A stretch of 64,000 nucleotides of DNA. It comes from Acidimicrobiaceae bacterium (GTDB lineage: Bacteria > Actinomycetota > Acidimicrobiia > Acidimicrobiales > Poriferisodalaceae). The stretch lies in assembly GCA_026713105.1 (NCBI GenBank), contig JAPOPC010000039.1, positions 1-64,000 on the forward strand, written 5' to 3'. Below are positions 53,272 to 62,458 of the stretch, in pieces; position 1 is the first letter of the stretch; each line of letters opens with the position of its first letter. Below the pieces are notes generated by a model. That model was not told where the DNA came from and did not search any database. It worked only from the letters and a program-made list of their open reading frames with translations. A program made the translations under genes and the position numbers.

Positions 53272-54297
53272 TCAGTCGCCGAGGCGGACGATGGTGGTGC
53301 CGACGGTGCGGCCTCCGAGCAGGTCGACGAATGCGCCGCCCGCAGCACCGAGCCCTTCGTAGGTGATGTGACGGGGCACGAGCGCGCCGGCCTCGATCCA
53401 CTCGAGCATCTGCGCACGGGCTTCGTCGTAGCGGCTGGCGTAGGAGAACACGAGAAAGCCCTGCATGCGCACCTGGTTGTTCACCAACAGACCCGGGATG
53501 CCACGCGGGCTGGGATCGGGATTGGCGGTGTCGTACGCCGACACGGCGCCGCAGCAGACGATGCGACCGAACGTGGCCATGCGGAACAGGGCCGAACCGA
53601 GAATCTCGCCGCCGGTGTTGTCGAAGTACACGTTGATGCGGTCAGGCGTCGCCGACCGGAACTCGGCCCGAAAGTCAGGCGAATGCCGGTTGAGGGCAGC
53701 ATCGAATCCGATCTCGCCCCTCAGGAGCTCGCATTTGTGGTCGGAGCCCGCCACGCCGACGACCCTGCAGCCTCGTGCTTTGGCGATTTGACCGGCAATG
53801 TGGCCCACCGAGCCCGCCGCCGCGGACACCACTACCGTCTCGCCTGGCTCAGGTTTCCCGACATCGAGCAACCCGAAGTACGCGGTGAGCCCATTTGTGC
53901 CGAGCACGCCGAGATGCAGCGCTGGATCGAGCGCTCCGTCGGCGACGCGCAAATCGCTGGCGTCCATCACAGCGTTGCGGCGCCAGCCGGTCGAGCCGAC
54001 CACTGTGTCCCCGACGCCGATGCCCTCGGCATTCGAAGCCTCGACCACGCCGGCTCCCGTGCCCGCCATGACCACGCCCACCTCGGGGGCGCCCGCGTAG
54101 CTGGCGCTGCCTTGCAGCCCGGCTCGCTGGCCTGCGCCAATCGTGATCGCCTGGACCCGTACCGATACCTGGCCTGGCCCTGGCTCGGGCACCTCTTCGG
54201 TCTGCAACGCGAAGTGCTCTGCGCTGAGCGGGCCGTCGGGGATCTTGGCCAGCACGACGCAGTCCGACACCCTCGCAGTCGTCGGTCCTTCAGCCAT
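53272..54297 (-). CDS. NADP-dependent MDR-family oxidoreductase (leukotriene B4 dehydrogenase / curcumin reductase type)
   Basis: A 341-residue medium-chain dehydrogenase/reductase of the zinc-free branch that reduces alpha,beta-unsaturated ketones and aldehydes. The Rossmann loop is VVVSAAAGSVGHIAGQIAKA, followed by GVAGSDHKCELL and DNTGGEILGSALFRM. HVLGTNGLTAYFGLL-like LGVLGTNGLTAYFGLLDVG is a signature of this branch. The ATG at 54297 follows AAGGAGC by 7 nt. It lies 55 bp upstream of the hydroxylase gene and may be the first gene of the same transcript. It is divergent from the molybdenum hydroxylase operon. Confidence 0.92.
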   Translation of the reverse strand: MAEGPTTARVSDCVVLAKIPDGPLSAEHFALQTEEVPEPGPGQVSVRVQAITIGAGQRAGLQGSASYAGAPEVGVVMAGTGAGVVEASNAEGIGVGDTVVGSTGWRRNAVMDASDLRVADGALDPALHLGVLGTNGLTAYFGLLDVGKPEPGETVVVSAAAGSVGHIAGQIAKARGCRVVGVAGSDHKCELLRGEIGFDAALNRHSPDFRAEFRSATPDRINVYFDNTGGEILGSALFRMATFGRIVCCGAVSAYDTANPDPSPRGIPGLLVNNQVRMQGFLVFSYASRYDEARAQMLEWIEAGALVPRHITYEGLGAAGGAFVDLLGGRTVGTTIVRLGD

Positions 54298-54556
54298 CGC
54301 TTGCTCCTTGAGTCGTCGGGAATTGTTGATGTCACCCGTCATGATTGCCGCTTGAGCGTGTCCGTTCCTCGCTGGGCAACTGCGGCTTCTCCATCGCTAT
54401 CGGGGAGGGTGACGATCGCTAACGCGACGAGGACGGTCCAGCGCAACTATCGTCCGCTGCCGTAAAGGCCATTGCCGCAAGGCGGCCTCTCAGACACAGC
54501 CGCCCACAGGCGGTGCTGAGACATATGCCGCAGAGACCGGATCGGGAGCTATCCGC
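54298..54556. other. Divergent promoter region of MDR and molybdenum hydroxylase genes
   Basis: A 259-bp non-coding region that must hold both promoters. A stem GCCGC-AAG-GCGGC lies at 54474-54486, and a larger bulged hairpin lies at 54489-54520. I see no clear -35/-10 pair. Confidence 0.45.
54489..54520 (+). promoter_or_regulatory. Leader hairpin of the molybdenum hydroxylase operon
   Basis: CTCAG (54489-54493) / CTGAG (54516-54520) enclose CCGCC-CACA-GGCGG (54500-54513). It ends 36 nt before the FAD-subunit start, so it could be part of a 5' UTR control element. Confidence 0.4.
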
Positions 54557-55435
54557 ATGAAATACGCCGCACCGACCACTATTGATGAGGCTCGGGCATT
54601 GCTCGCGAGCGATGCCGACGCCATCGTGTTCGCGGGCGCAACCGACGTCGTGCCGCAGATGCGCGGCGGACGGCCTGAGCCGTCAATGCTGATCGACCTC
54701 AAGAACATCGATCGCCTGATGTCGGTGAGCCTCGAAGGTGATACCTGGCACGTAGGTGCCGCAGCGCCCAGTTCGGCTCTCACCGCAAACGCTGACTTCG
54801 CTGCCGACTTCCCGGGAGTGACGGAGGCTGCTGGACTCATCGGATCCGATCAAATCCAGAATCGCTCGAGCCTCGGCGGGAACCTGTGCAATGCCTCTCC
54901 CGCGGCGGATTCGGTCCCGGCGCTGGTCGTCAACGATGCTGTCGCAGTGATCGCAGGAGCCGGCGGCGAGCGACGGGTACCCGTCGCCGACGTGGTGACC
55001 GGGCCCGGGCAGACCTCGCTGGCGCACGACGAGATCGTGGTGTGCTTCGAACTGGAGCGACCGGCGGCACGCACTTCGGATGCTTACCTGCGGCTCATCC
55101 CCCGCACCGAGATGGACATCGCCGTGGTGGGCGCCGGTGTCCGGCTCACACTGGACGGTGAAGGCGCCGTGAGCGCTGCCACCGTGGCGCTCGGCGCAGT
55201 CGCCCCCACCGTCGTGCGGGTGCCCGCGGCAGAAGCGGCACTCGTCGGCAGCCGGCTCGATGACGCATCGCTGGCCGCAGCCGCCGCAGCCGCCAGCGAG
55301 GCCTGCAACCCGATCGACGACAAGCGGGGCACGATCACCTACCGGCGCCAGGTTGCCGGCGTGCTCACCCGCCGAGCCGCCGGCATGGCCGCAGACCGCA
55401 TTCGAACCACCAACGGACAGAACGGAGCCTCCTGA
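54557..55435 (+). CDS. Molybdenum hydroxylase FAD-binding (medium) subunit
   Basis: A 292-residue CoxM/XdhB-type subunit that passes electrons from the 2Fe-2S clusters to FAD. It begins MKYAAPTTIDEARALLAS and has the FAD-binding signatures VFAGATDVVPQMRGG (residues about 22-36) and QIQNRSSLGGNLCNASPAAD. The C-terminal CODH-flavoprotein domain ends with YRRQVAGVLTRRA. Its stop overlaps the 2Fe-2S gene by one base (TGATG). The order medium-small-large is that of aerobic CO dehydrogenase operons. Confidence 0.93.
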   Translation: MKYAAPTTIDEARALLASDADAIVFAGATDVVPQMRGGRPEPSMLIDLKNIDRLMSVSLEGDTWHVGAAAPSSALTANADFAADFPGVTEAAGLIGSDQIQNRSSLGGNLCNASPAADSVPALVVNDAVAVIAGAGGERRVPVADVVTGPGQTSLAHDEIVVCFELERPAARTSDAYLRLIPRTEMDIAVVGAGVRLTLDGEGAVSAATVALGAVAPTVVRVPAAEAALVGSRLDDASLAAAAAAASEACNPIDDKRGTITYRRQVAGVLTRRAAGMAADRIRTTNGQNGAS

Positions 55436-55914
55436 TGAGCCGCACCCACGTGACCTGCGAGGTCAACGGCGACGCCGTTGATTTTCTGACCGAAGACGGT
55501 GAATCGCTGCTCAATGCACTGCGGGACGAGCTGGGGCTCATCGGGGCCAAGGAGGGCTGCGGCACCGGCGACTGCGGCGCCTGCTCGATCATCATGAACG
55601 GGCGCTTGCAGTGCTCGTGCCTGATCTTCGCCCCCGAAGCCGGCGGCGCCGCCATCACCACCTGTGAAGGTCTCGCCAGCGCCGACGAGCTGCACCCACT
55701 CCAGCAGTGCTTCCTCGAAGGCGCTGCGCTGCAGTGCGGCATCTGCACGCCCGGGTTCCTCATCGCCGCAAAGGCACTGCTCGACGAGAACCCCGACCCC
55801 ACCGAGACCGAAGTGCGCTACGCGCTCGCCGGCAACCTGTGCCGCTGCACCGGGTACGACAAGATCGTGCGCTCAGTGCTCGAGGCCGCCGTCCAGATCC
55901 GTACCCCAGCTTGA
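55435..55914 (+). CDS. Molybdenum hydroxylase 2Fe-2S (small) subunit
   Basis: A 159-residue CoxS/XdhC-type subunit with two 2Fe-2S clusters. The plant-ferredoxin-like cluster has GCGTGDCGACSIIMNGRLQC, and the C-terminal helical cluster has LQCGICTPGFL with AGNLCRCTGYDKIV. Starts with ATG at 55435, coupled to the FAD subunit, and lies 51 bp before the large subunit. Confidence 0.96.
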   Translation: MSRTHVTCEVNGDAVDFLTEDGESLLNALRDELGLIGAKEGCGTGDCGACSIIMNGRLQCSCLIFAPEAGGAAITTCEGLASADELHPLQQCFLEGAALQCGICTPGFLIAAKALLDENPDPTETEVRYALAGNLCRCTGYDKIVRSVLEAAVQIRTPA

Positions 55915-55965
55915 TCGACATCGGCTGATCGAGACTCACCCGACATCGCAGAAGGACACCTGAAC

Positions 55966-58239
55966 ATGAGCACCACCGAAGCTCCCGCAAGCACCGGCAC
56001 CAATGGCAACGGTGCATCGGGCTACCGCTGGGTCGGCACCCGTCCGGTCCGCCACGACGGCCTCGACAAGGTCGCCGGAAAGGCCCGCTACGCAGCCGAC
56101 CTGAACCTGCCGGGAATGCTGCACGGGCACATCTTGCGCTCGCCGCATCCCCACGCCCGGATCGTGTCTATTGACACGACAAAGGCAGCAGCGATGCCCG
56201 GCGTGAAGGCCGTGATCACCGGCGCCGACTTCCCCGAAGCGCCCCCCAAGGGCGCCACTCGCAACCTGATGTGCACGGTCATCGCACGCGACAAGGTGCT
56301 GTACAGCGGCCACGCCGTCGCTGCGGTGGCTGCATCGACTCGTCGCGAGGCCAAAGCGGCGGCCGAGGCAATCGAGGTGACCTACGAGCAGCTCCCCCAT
56401 GTGCTGAACATCGCCGATGCGATGGCCGATGGGGCGCCGGTGATTCACGACAACTTGCTCACGCGTGGCGTCGACCCCCGACCGACCGAGCCGTCGAATG
56501 TTGCGGCGCGCACCGTGTACGAGCGTGGCGACGTCGAGCAAGGCTTCGGCGAAGCCGACATCGTGATCGAGCGGGAGTTCTCGACCCAGGCCGTGCACCA
56601 GGGCTACATCGAGCCGCACGCCTGCGTGGTCGACTGCGACCAGGAGGGCAAGGCCGTCATCTGGGCCTCCTCGCAGGGTCATTTCATGGTTCGATCCTCC
56701 ACGGCCACGGTGCTCGGCTGGGACACCTCGCGCATCAAGGTCATCCCGGCGGAGATCGGCGGCGGCTTCGGCGGCAAGACCACCATCTACATCGAACCGG
56801 TGGCTGCGCTGCTGTCGACCAAGGCAGGCCGTCCTGTCAAGATCGTGATGAGCCGCGAGGATGTCTTCCGGGCCACCGGCCCCGCACCCGGCTCGATCAT
56901 CAAGATGAAGGTCGGTGCCCGCAACGACGGCACGATCACCACGGCGAAGGCCTGGCTGGCGTACGAGAACGGTGCTTTTCAGGGCATCGCCGCGATGCTC
57001 GGCTGCATGTGCGTCGTGTCGGCGTACACCCTCGATCACCTCTACGTCGAGGGCTTCGACGTGGTGCTCAACCGTCCGGTCAACGTGGCCTACCGGGCGC
57101 CATCGGCTCCTGCGGCGGCCTTCGCCATGGACTCGGTGGTCGACGAGATCGCGGCTCGTCTCGGCATGGACCCGATCGACTTGCGGCTCCACAACTGCCC
57201 GTCGCAGGGCGACCCGACGCCGTATGGCCCCAAGTGGCCGATGATCGGGCTGCGCGACTGCCTCGAAGCGATCCGCGACAGCGACCACTACCAGACTGCG
57301 CTGCCAGACGGCCAGGGTCGTGGCGTGGCCACGGGCTTCTGGTTCAACATCGGCGAGGCGTCGAGCGCAACGGTCAACCTGAACGAGAACGGCACTGCCA
57401 CGGTGATCACCGGGAGCCCTGACATCGGCGGCAGCCGAGCCTCGATGGCGCTGATGGCCGCCGAGGAACTGGGCCTCGACGTGCACTTGATCCAGCCGGT
57501 CGTGGGCGACACCGAAGTGGTCGGCTTCACCGACGTGACCGAGGGCAGCCGTGCCACATTTGCCACTGGCATGGCGGTCGTAGAGGCCTGCCGCGATCTC
57601 AAGACGCAGCTGCGCAAGCGTGCGGCGAAGACCTGGGATTGCGATGTGGAAGAGGTCGAGTGGGTGGACGGCTCGGCCGTTCACGGCCCGGGCGAGCAGG
57701 AGCCGCTGACGCTGGCCGCCATCACTGGCAACGCCAAGCGCACCGGCGGGCCGCTGGGCGCGACGGCGTCGCTGAACGCCCGCGGCGCCGGTCCGGCCTT
57801 CTCGGTGCAGGTTGCGGACGTGTCCGTCGACTCCGAAACCGGGCGGGTCACCGTCGAGCGCTACACCACGGCACAGGATGCCGGCACGGCAATCCACCCG
57901 AGCTACGTCGAAGGCCAGATGCAAGGCGGCGTCGTGCAGGGCATCGGCTGGGCGCTCAACGAGGAATACATCTACTCCGATGACGGCAACCTCGAGAACC
58001 CGGGTTTCCTCGACTACCGCATTCCGGTGGCGTCGGACCTGCCGATGATCGAGACGGTCATCGTGGAGGTGCCCAACCCGTCGCATCCCTATGGCGTGCG
58101 CGGCGTCGGTGAGGTGGGCATCGTGCCGCCGCTGCCGGTGCTGGCCAACGCCGTGGCAGACGCGACAGGAGTGCGGATCAGCGATCTGCCGCTCTCGCCG
58201 CCGCGAGTGCTGGATGCACTGACAGCGGCCGAGAGCTGA
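55966..58239 (+). CDS. Molybdenum hydroxylase molybdopterin-binding (large) subunit, active-site loop AYRAPSAP
   Basis: A 757-residue CoxL/XdhA-type catalytic subunit. EIGGGFGGKTTIY (GGGFGGKT at 265-272) is a cofactor-binding loop, and the conserved catalytic Glu is Glu716 in VRGVGEVGIVPP. The active-site loop AYRAPSAP (375-382) is neither the AYRCSFR loop of true (form I) CO dehydrogenase nor AYRGAGR of form II. It is therefore probably not a CO dehydrogenase but a hydroxylase of an aromatic, N-heterocyclic or acyl-CoA substrate. The N-terminal ~18 residues are a Thr/Gly/Asn linker. A moaD-like gene follows 30 bp downstream. Confidence 0.93.
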   Translation: MSTTEAPASTGTNGNGASGYRWVGTRPVRHDGLDKVAGKARYAADLNLPGMLHGHILRSPHPHARIVSIDTTKAAAMPGVKAVITGADFPEAPPKGATRNLMCTVIARDKVLYSGHAVAAVAASTRREAKAAAEAIEVTYEQLPHVLNIADAMADGAPVIHDNLLTRGVDPRPTEPSNVAARTVYERGDVEQGFGEADIVIEREFSTQAVHQGYIEPHACVVDCDQEGKAVIWASSQGHFMVRSSTATVLGWDTSRIKVIPAEIGGGFGGKTTIYIEPVAALLSTKAGRPVKIVMSREDVFRATGPAPGSIIKMKVGARNDGTITTAKAWLAYENGAFQGIAAMLGCMCVVSAYTLDHLYVEGFDVVLNRPVNVAYRAPSAPAAAFAMDSVVDEIAARLGMDPIDLRLHNCPSQGDPTPYGPKWPMIGLRDCLEAIRDSDHYQTALPDGQGRGVATGFWFNIGEASSATVNLNENGTATVITGSPDIGGSRASMALMAAEELGLDVHLIQPVVGDTEVVGFTDVTEGSRATFATGMAVVEACRDLKTQLRKRAAKTWDCDVEEVEWVDGSAVHGPGEQEPLTLAAITGNAKRTGGPLGATASLNARGAGPAFSVQVADVSVDSETGRVTVERYTTAQDAGTAIHPSYVEGQMQGGVVQGIGWALNEEYIYSDDGNLENPGFLDYRIPVASDLPMIETVIVEVPNPSHPYGVRGVGEVGIVPPLPVLANAVADATGVRISDLPLSPPRVLDALTAAES

Positions 58240-58269
58240 TCACCGGGGCAACCCGTCAGGGGCACATCG

Positions 58270-58518
58270 ATGGCGGTCGTTCACTTTTCGACCGACCAGC
58301 GCCAGCACACCGGCGTCACCGAGGTTGTCATCGACGCCGCGAATGTGCGCGCACTCGTACGGCAGCTCTCCGAGCTCTATCCGTCGCTGAACGCACACCT
58401 CGTCGAGACATCGTCAACCGCCGTCGCCATCGACGGCGAGATCATCCCCGATCCGATGCTCGAAGAACTCACTGCCACCTCAGAGGTGCACCTAGTCCGC
58501 CCGCTCGCGGGCGGATAG
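58270..58518 (+). CDS. MoaD/ThiS-family ubiquitin-like sulfur carrier
   Basis: An 82-residue beta-grasp protein ending VHLVRPLAGG. The C-terminal Gly-Gly is where MoaD and ThiS are adenylated and thiocarboxylated. It lies 30 bp after the molybdenum hydroxylase large subunit, so a dedicated role in molybdopterin synthesis for that enzyme is likely. A sulfur-donor role elsewhere cannot be excluded. The last codons and the TAG stop form the first unit of a 31-bp tandem array. The start ATG at 58270 lacks a strong ribosome site. Confidence 0.88.
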   Translation: MAVVHFSTDQRQHTGVTEVVIDAANVRALVRQLSELYPSLNAHLVETSSTAVAIDGEIIPDPMLEELTATSEVHLVRPLAGG

Positions 58519-58611
58519 GACAGCACGTCGCCCGCTCGCGGGCGGATAGGACAGCACGGCGCCCGCTTGCGGGCGGATAGGACAGCACGACGCCCGCTCG
58601 CGGGCGGAGTA
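58498..58611. repeat. 31-bp tandem repeat array between the moaD-like gene and rpsJ
   Basis: Units begin at 58498, 58529, 58560 and 58591 with core CGCCCGCTCGCGGGCGGATA. Each contains a perfect 7-bp stem CGCCCGC-TC-GCGGGCG. The first unit overlaps the last four codons and stop of the moaD-like gene, so the array looks like repeated duplication of a gene end. Lying between convergent genes, the four hairpins may act as a bidirectional terminator. Confidence 0.93.
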
Positions 58612-58616
58612 GCGCG

Positions 58617-58931
58617 CTAGGGCTGGACTTTGAGCTCGATCTCTACGCCGGCGGGCAGGTCGAGCCGCTGGAGCGAATCGACCGTCTTGTCGGTGGGATC
58701 GATCACGTCGATCAGGCGCTTGTGAATGCGCATCTCGAAGTGCTCGCGCGAGTCCTTGTCTTTGTGGGGGGACCGCACGACCGTGTAACGGTGCTTTTCG
58801 GTGGGCAGCGGCACGGGCCCGCGAACCTTGGCATTGGTTCGCAGCACCGTCTCGGTGATCTTCTGCGCCGACTGGTCCACGATCTCGTGGTCGTAGGCCT
58901 TGAGCCGCATACGGATCCGAGGTGCTGCCAT
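58617..58931 (-). CDS. rpsJ: 30S ribosomal protein S10
   Basis: S10 (104 aa) is a 30S head protein and the NusE transcription factor. [40 protein letters not shown] and [20 protein letters not shown] are diagnostic. It follows tuf by 32 bp. rplC, its normal downstream partner, lies about 10 kb away beyond the accessory island, so rpsJ here is the last gene of the str operon. Confidence 0.98.
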   Translation of the reverse strand: MAAPRIRMRLKAYDHEIVDQSAQKITETVLRTNAKVRGPVPLPTEKHRYTVVRSPHKDKDSREHFEMRIHKRLIDVIDPTDKTVDSLQRLDLPAGVEIELKVQP

Positions 58932-58963
58932 CTGAGTGCCTGACTGTTCGCTTGAGAACCGGG

Positions 58964-60148
58964 TTACTGAACGATCTTGGTGACCCGGCCGGCGCCCACA
59001 GTACGCCCACCCTCACGGATGGCGAAACGCAAGCCCTCGTCCATCGCGATCGGGTTGATCAGCTCGACGGTCATCTCGGTGTTGTCGCCCGGCATGCACA
59101 TCTCGGTGCCGCCAGGCAATTCGACCACACCGGTGATGTCGGTGGTGCGGAAGTAGAACTGCGGCCGGTAGTTCGAAAAGAACGGCTTGTGGCGGCCGCC
59201 CTCGTCCTTGTTCAGCACGTAGACCTGAGCCTCGAACTTGGTGTGCGGCGTGATCGCTCCCTTGCGGGTGCAGACCTGGCCACGCTCGACGTCTTCCTTG
59301 CCGGTGCCTCGCAGCAGCAACCCGACGTTGTCTCCTGCCTGGCCTTCGTCGAGGATCTTGCGGAACATCTCGACACCGGTCACCGTCGTGGTCTGCGTGT
59401 CGCGGATGCCGACAATCTCGATCTCTTCGCCGGTGTTGATGACGCCCTGCTCGATCTTGCCGGTCACCACAGTGCCGCGGCCGGTGATCGAGAAGACATC
59501 CTCGATCGGCATCAGGAACGGGCGCTCGTTGTCGCGCACGGGCTCGGGCACGTACTCGTCGACGGCGTTCATCAGCTCGACGACCTGCTCGGCGGCAGCC
59601 GCATCACCCTCGAGGGCATTCAGGGCCGAGACGCGCACCACCGGGACGTCGTCGCCGGGGAACTCGTACTCGCTGAGCAGTTCGCGTACCTCGAGCTCGA
59701 CGAGCTCGAGCAGCTCCTCGTCGTCGACCATGTCGACCTTGTTGAGCGCAACCACGATGTAGGGCACGCCGACCTGGCGGGCCAGCAGCACGTGCTCACG
59801 GGTCTGTGGCATCGGGCCGTCGGCAGCGGACACGACCAAGATGGCCCCGTCCACCTGGGCGGCACCGGTGATCATGTTCTTGATGTAGTCGGCGTGGCCG
59901 GGCATATCGACGTGTGCGTAGTGGCGGTTCGCCGTCTCGTACTCGACGTGCGCGATGGAGATCGTGATGCCGCGCTCGCGCTCTTCGGGTGCCTTGTCGA
60001 TCTCGTCGAAGGCCGTCGCCTGGCCGCCGACCTGTTCGGACAGCACGCGCGTGATGGCAGCCGTCAGTGTCGTCTTGCCGTGGTCGATGTGTCCCATCGT
60101 GCCCACGTTGACGTGAGGCTTGGTCCGCTCGAATCGCTCTTTTGCCAT
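58964..60148 (-). CDS. tuf: Elongation factor Tu
   Basis: EF-Tu (394 aa) brings aminoacyl-tRNA to the ribosome. [15 protein letters not shown] is the P-loop, [20 protein letters not shown] is the G3 region and [11 protein letters not shown] is G4. The C-terminal domains are normal, ending [17 protein letters not shown] at 60148 has GGCGGG upstream. A predicted promoter lies in the 174-bp gap to fusA. Confidence 0.99.
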   Translation of the reverse strand: MAKERFERTKPHVNVGTMGHIDHGKTTLTAAITRVLSEQVGGQATAFDEIDKAPEERERGITISIAHVEYETANRHYAHVDMPGHADYIKNMITGAAQVDGAILVVSAADGPMPQTREHVLLARQVGVPYIVVALNKVDMVDDEELLELVELEVRELLSEYEFPGDDVPVVRVSALNALEGDAAAAEQVVELMNAVDEYVPEPVRDNERPFLMPIEDVFSITGRGTVVTGKIEQGVINTGEEIEIVGIRDTQTTTVTGVEMFRKILDEGQAGDNVGLLLRGTGKEDVERGQVCTRKGAITPHTKFEAQVYVLNKDEGGRHKPFFSNYRPQFYFRTTDITGVVELPGGTEMCMPGDNTEMTVELINPIAMDEGLRFAIREGGRTVGAGRVTKIVQ

Positions 60149-60247
60149 GTCGTACCCGCCTTTCGGGGTTCTGCTCGCCTATCGGGGGAGAGTGAGGTGC
60201 AGGGGTTGTCTTTGCTTCTTGGTTTCTTCGCTGTTCTGAACGGTGTG

Positions 60248-60276
60248 AGGCTAGGGATGCCGTGGCCCCAAACCAA
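60248..60276 (-). promoter_or_regulatory. Predicted tuf promoter
   Basis: On the minus strand TTGGTT (60271-60276) and TAGCCT (60248-60253) are 17 bp apart, 100 nt before tuf. The -10 box is identical to those proposed for rpsL and the S10 operon, allowing tuf to be made in excess of fusA. Confidence 0.6.
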
Positions 60277-60322
60277 ATGACTTGTCACCGGCGCCAAACG
60301 TGCCCACCCAAGGCGGGCTGGG

Positions 60323-62407
60323 TCATTCGCCGCGGATGCGCTTGATGATCTCCTCGGCGATGGTGCGCGGCACTTGTTCGTAGTTGTCGAACTGCATGCT
60401 GTAGGTCGCGCGGCCCTGGGTGCGCGACCGCAGGTCGTTGGCGTAGCCGAACATCTCCGACAGCGGCACCTTGGCATCGATCACCTGGTTCACGCCACGC
60501 AGTTCCATCTGCCCGACTCGGCCGCGCCGTGAATTGAGGTCGCCGATGACGTCGCCCATGTAGTCCTCGGGCGTGACGACCTCCACCGACATGACCGGCT
60601 CAAGCAGAACCGGCCGTGCCAGCCTGGCCGCATCGCGCATGGCCATCGTGCCGGCGATCTTGAACGCCATCTCCGAGGAGTCGACGTCGTGATGGTTGCC
60701 GTCGATCAGATCGACGGACACGTCCACCAGCGGGAACCCTGCCAGCGGGCCGTTCTCCAGCGACGACTGCAAACCCGCGTCGACCGAGTTGATGTACTCG
60801 CGCGGGATCACGCCGCCCCGGATGCTGTCCTCGAAGACGTATCCCTCACCGGGCTCCGACGGGCGCACATTGATGACCACCACGGCGTACTGGCCCGAGC
60901 CGCCAGTCTGCTTGATGTGCCGGTACTCGAACTTGTTCACCGGCGCCGTGATCGTCTCGCGGTAGGCCACCTGCGGCTTGCCGATCGAGGCGTCCACTTT
61001 GAACTCGCGCAGCATGCGGTCGACCAGCACTTCGAGGTGCAGCTCGCCCATGCCCGAGATCACGGTCTGGCCGGTCTCGTCGTCGGTTTTGACCTGGAAG
61101 GTGGGATCTTCCTCGCTGAGGGCCGTGAGCGCCCTGCCCAGCTTGTCCTGGTCGCCCTTGGACTTGGGCTCGACAGCGACGTGCACGACCGGGTCGGGGA
61201 AGTCGAGCTGCTCGAGCACGATCGACTTGGACGAATCGCACAGCGTGTCGCCGGTGCGGGTGTTCTTGAGGCCGATGCCGGCGACGATGTCGCCGGTCGC
61301 GATGTCTTCACGGTCTTCGCGGTTGTTGGCGTGCATCTGCAGGATGCGCCCGATGCGCTCGCGGTTGCCCGTCGTGGTGTTGAGCACCTGGCCGCCACGC
61401 TCGAACTGGCCGCTGTACACCCGGAAGTAGGTCAGCTTGCCGACGTGAGGGTCGGTCATAATCTTGAACGCCAGCGCCGAGAACGGCTCATCGTCGCTGG
61501 GCTTGCGCTCCAGCTCTTCCTTGCCGTTGGTGGAGCTACCCGTGATCGCAGGGATGTCCACCGGCGCCGGCAGGTACATCGTCACGGCGTCGAGCAGCGG
61601 TTGCACCCCTTTGTTCTTGAAGGCGCTGCCGGTGAGCACCGGCACGATCTGGCCGTCGACCGTGCCCCGCCTGACTGCCCGCCGGATCGTGTCGGCATCG
61701 ACGTCGTCGCCTTCGAGGTAGGCCATCATGATGTCCTCGTCGACATCGGCGAGCCGCTCGAGCAGCATGCTGCGGTACTCGGCGGCTCGGTCGGCGAGAT
61801 CGGCAGGGATGTCGACGATGTCGTAGGTGGCGCCCAGATCGTCGCCCTTCCACACCACTGCGTTCATCTCGACCAGGTCGACGACACCCTCAAAATCGGC
61901 CTCGAGCCCGATTGGCAACTGCAGCACGGCGGTGTTCGGCGTCAGACGTTCCTCGATGCTCGCCAGCGAACCGAAGAAGGACGCACCGGTGCGATCGAGC
62001 TTGTTGATGAAGCACATCCGCGGTACGCCGTAGCGGTCGGCCTGTCGCCACACGGTCTCGGTTTGCGGTTCCACGCCCGCAACGCCGTCGAATACCGCGA
62101 CGGCGCCGTCGAGCACGCGCAGCGAGCGCTCCACCTCGACGGTGAAGTCAACGTGGCCTGGCGTATCGATGATGTTGATGACGTGGTCGTTCCAGTGGCA
62201 GGTGGTGGCAGCGGAGGTGATGGTGATGCCCCGCTCCTGCTCCTGCTCCATCCAGTCCATCGTGGCGGCGCCGTCGTGGACCTCGCCGATCTTGTAGTTG
62301 ACACCGGTGTAGTACAGGATCCGCTCCGTCACCGTGGTCTTGCCCGCGTCGATGTGGGCCATGATCCCGATGTTGCGGACGCGATCGAGAGGTTGCGTTC
62401 GAGCCAT
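60323..62407 (-). CDS. fusA: Elongation factor G
   Basis: EF-G (694 aa) drives translocation. [20 protein letters not shown] is the G1 region, [20 protein letters not shown] is G3 and [13 protein letters not shown] is G4. Domain IV has [15 protein letters not shown], and the C-terminus is normal. It lies 51 bp after rpsG. A single copy is present in the window. Confidence 0.99.
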   Translation of the reverse strand: MARTQPLDRVRNIGIMAHIDAGKTTVTERILYYTGVNYKIGEVHDGAATMDWMEQEQERGITITSAATTCHWNDHVINIIDTPGHVDFTVEVERSLRVLDGAVAVFDGVAGVEPQTETVWRQADRYGVPRMCFINKLDRTGASFFGSLASIEERLTPNTAVLQLPIGLEADFEGVVDLVEMNAVVWKGDDLGATYDIVDIPADLADRAAEYRSMLLERLADVDEDIMMAYLEGDDVDADTIRRAVRRGTVDGQIVPVLTGSAFKNKGVQPLLDAVTMYLPAPVDIPAITGSSTNGKEELERKPSDDEPFSALAFKIMTDPHVGKLTYFRVYSGQFERGGQVLNTTTGNRERIGRILQMHANNREDREDIATGDIVAGIGLKNTRTGDTLCDSSKSIVLEQLDFPDPVVHVAVEPKSKGDQDKLGRALTALSEEDPTFQVKTDDETGQTVISGMGELHLEVLVDRMLREFKVDASIGKPQVAYRETITAPVNKFEYRHIKQTGGSGQYAVVVINVRPSEPGEGYVFEDSIRGGVIPREYINSVDAGLQSSLENGPLAGFPLVDVSVDLIDGNHHDVDSSEMAFKIAGTMAMRDAARLARPVLLEPVMSVEVVTPEDYMGDVIGDLNSRRGRVGQMELRGVNQVIDAKVPLSEMFGYANDLRSRTQGRATYSMQFDNYEQVPRTIAEEIIKRIRGE

Positions 62408-62458
62408 TTCAGCGTTGTCCCATTGATCAGATATCCCGATCAGCTCACCAGTGATCGA

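Noticed and set aside
54489-54520. Molybdenum-cofactor riboswitch
   Set aside because: The hairpin is much too small and lacks the multi-stem layout of that riboswitch; recorded only as a leader hairpin.
55936-58086. A 716-residue open frame on the minus strand opposite the molybdenum hydroxylase large subunit
   Set aside because: It is the antisense shadow of a gene with clear cofactor motifs, and its translation is low-complexity His/Arg/Asp sequence without domains.
55966-58239. Form I CO dehydrogenase (coxL)
   Set aside because: The AYRCSFR active-site loop is absent; the loop reads AYRAPSAP.
58498-58611. CRISPR array
   Set aside because: The units are contiguous 31-bp tandem copies with no unique spacers, and no cas gene is present.
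48652-58616. Composite transposon or integrative element
   Set aside because: No transposase, recombinase, target-site duplication or tRNA attachment site was seen; only repeat arrays mark the borders.
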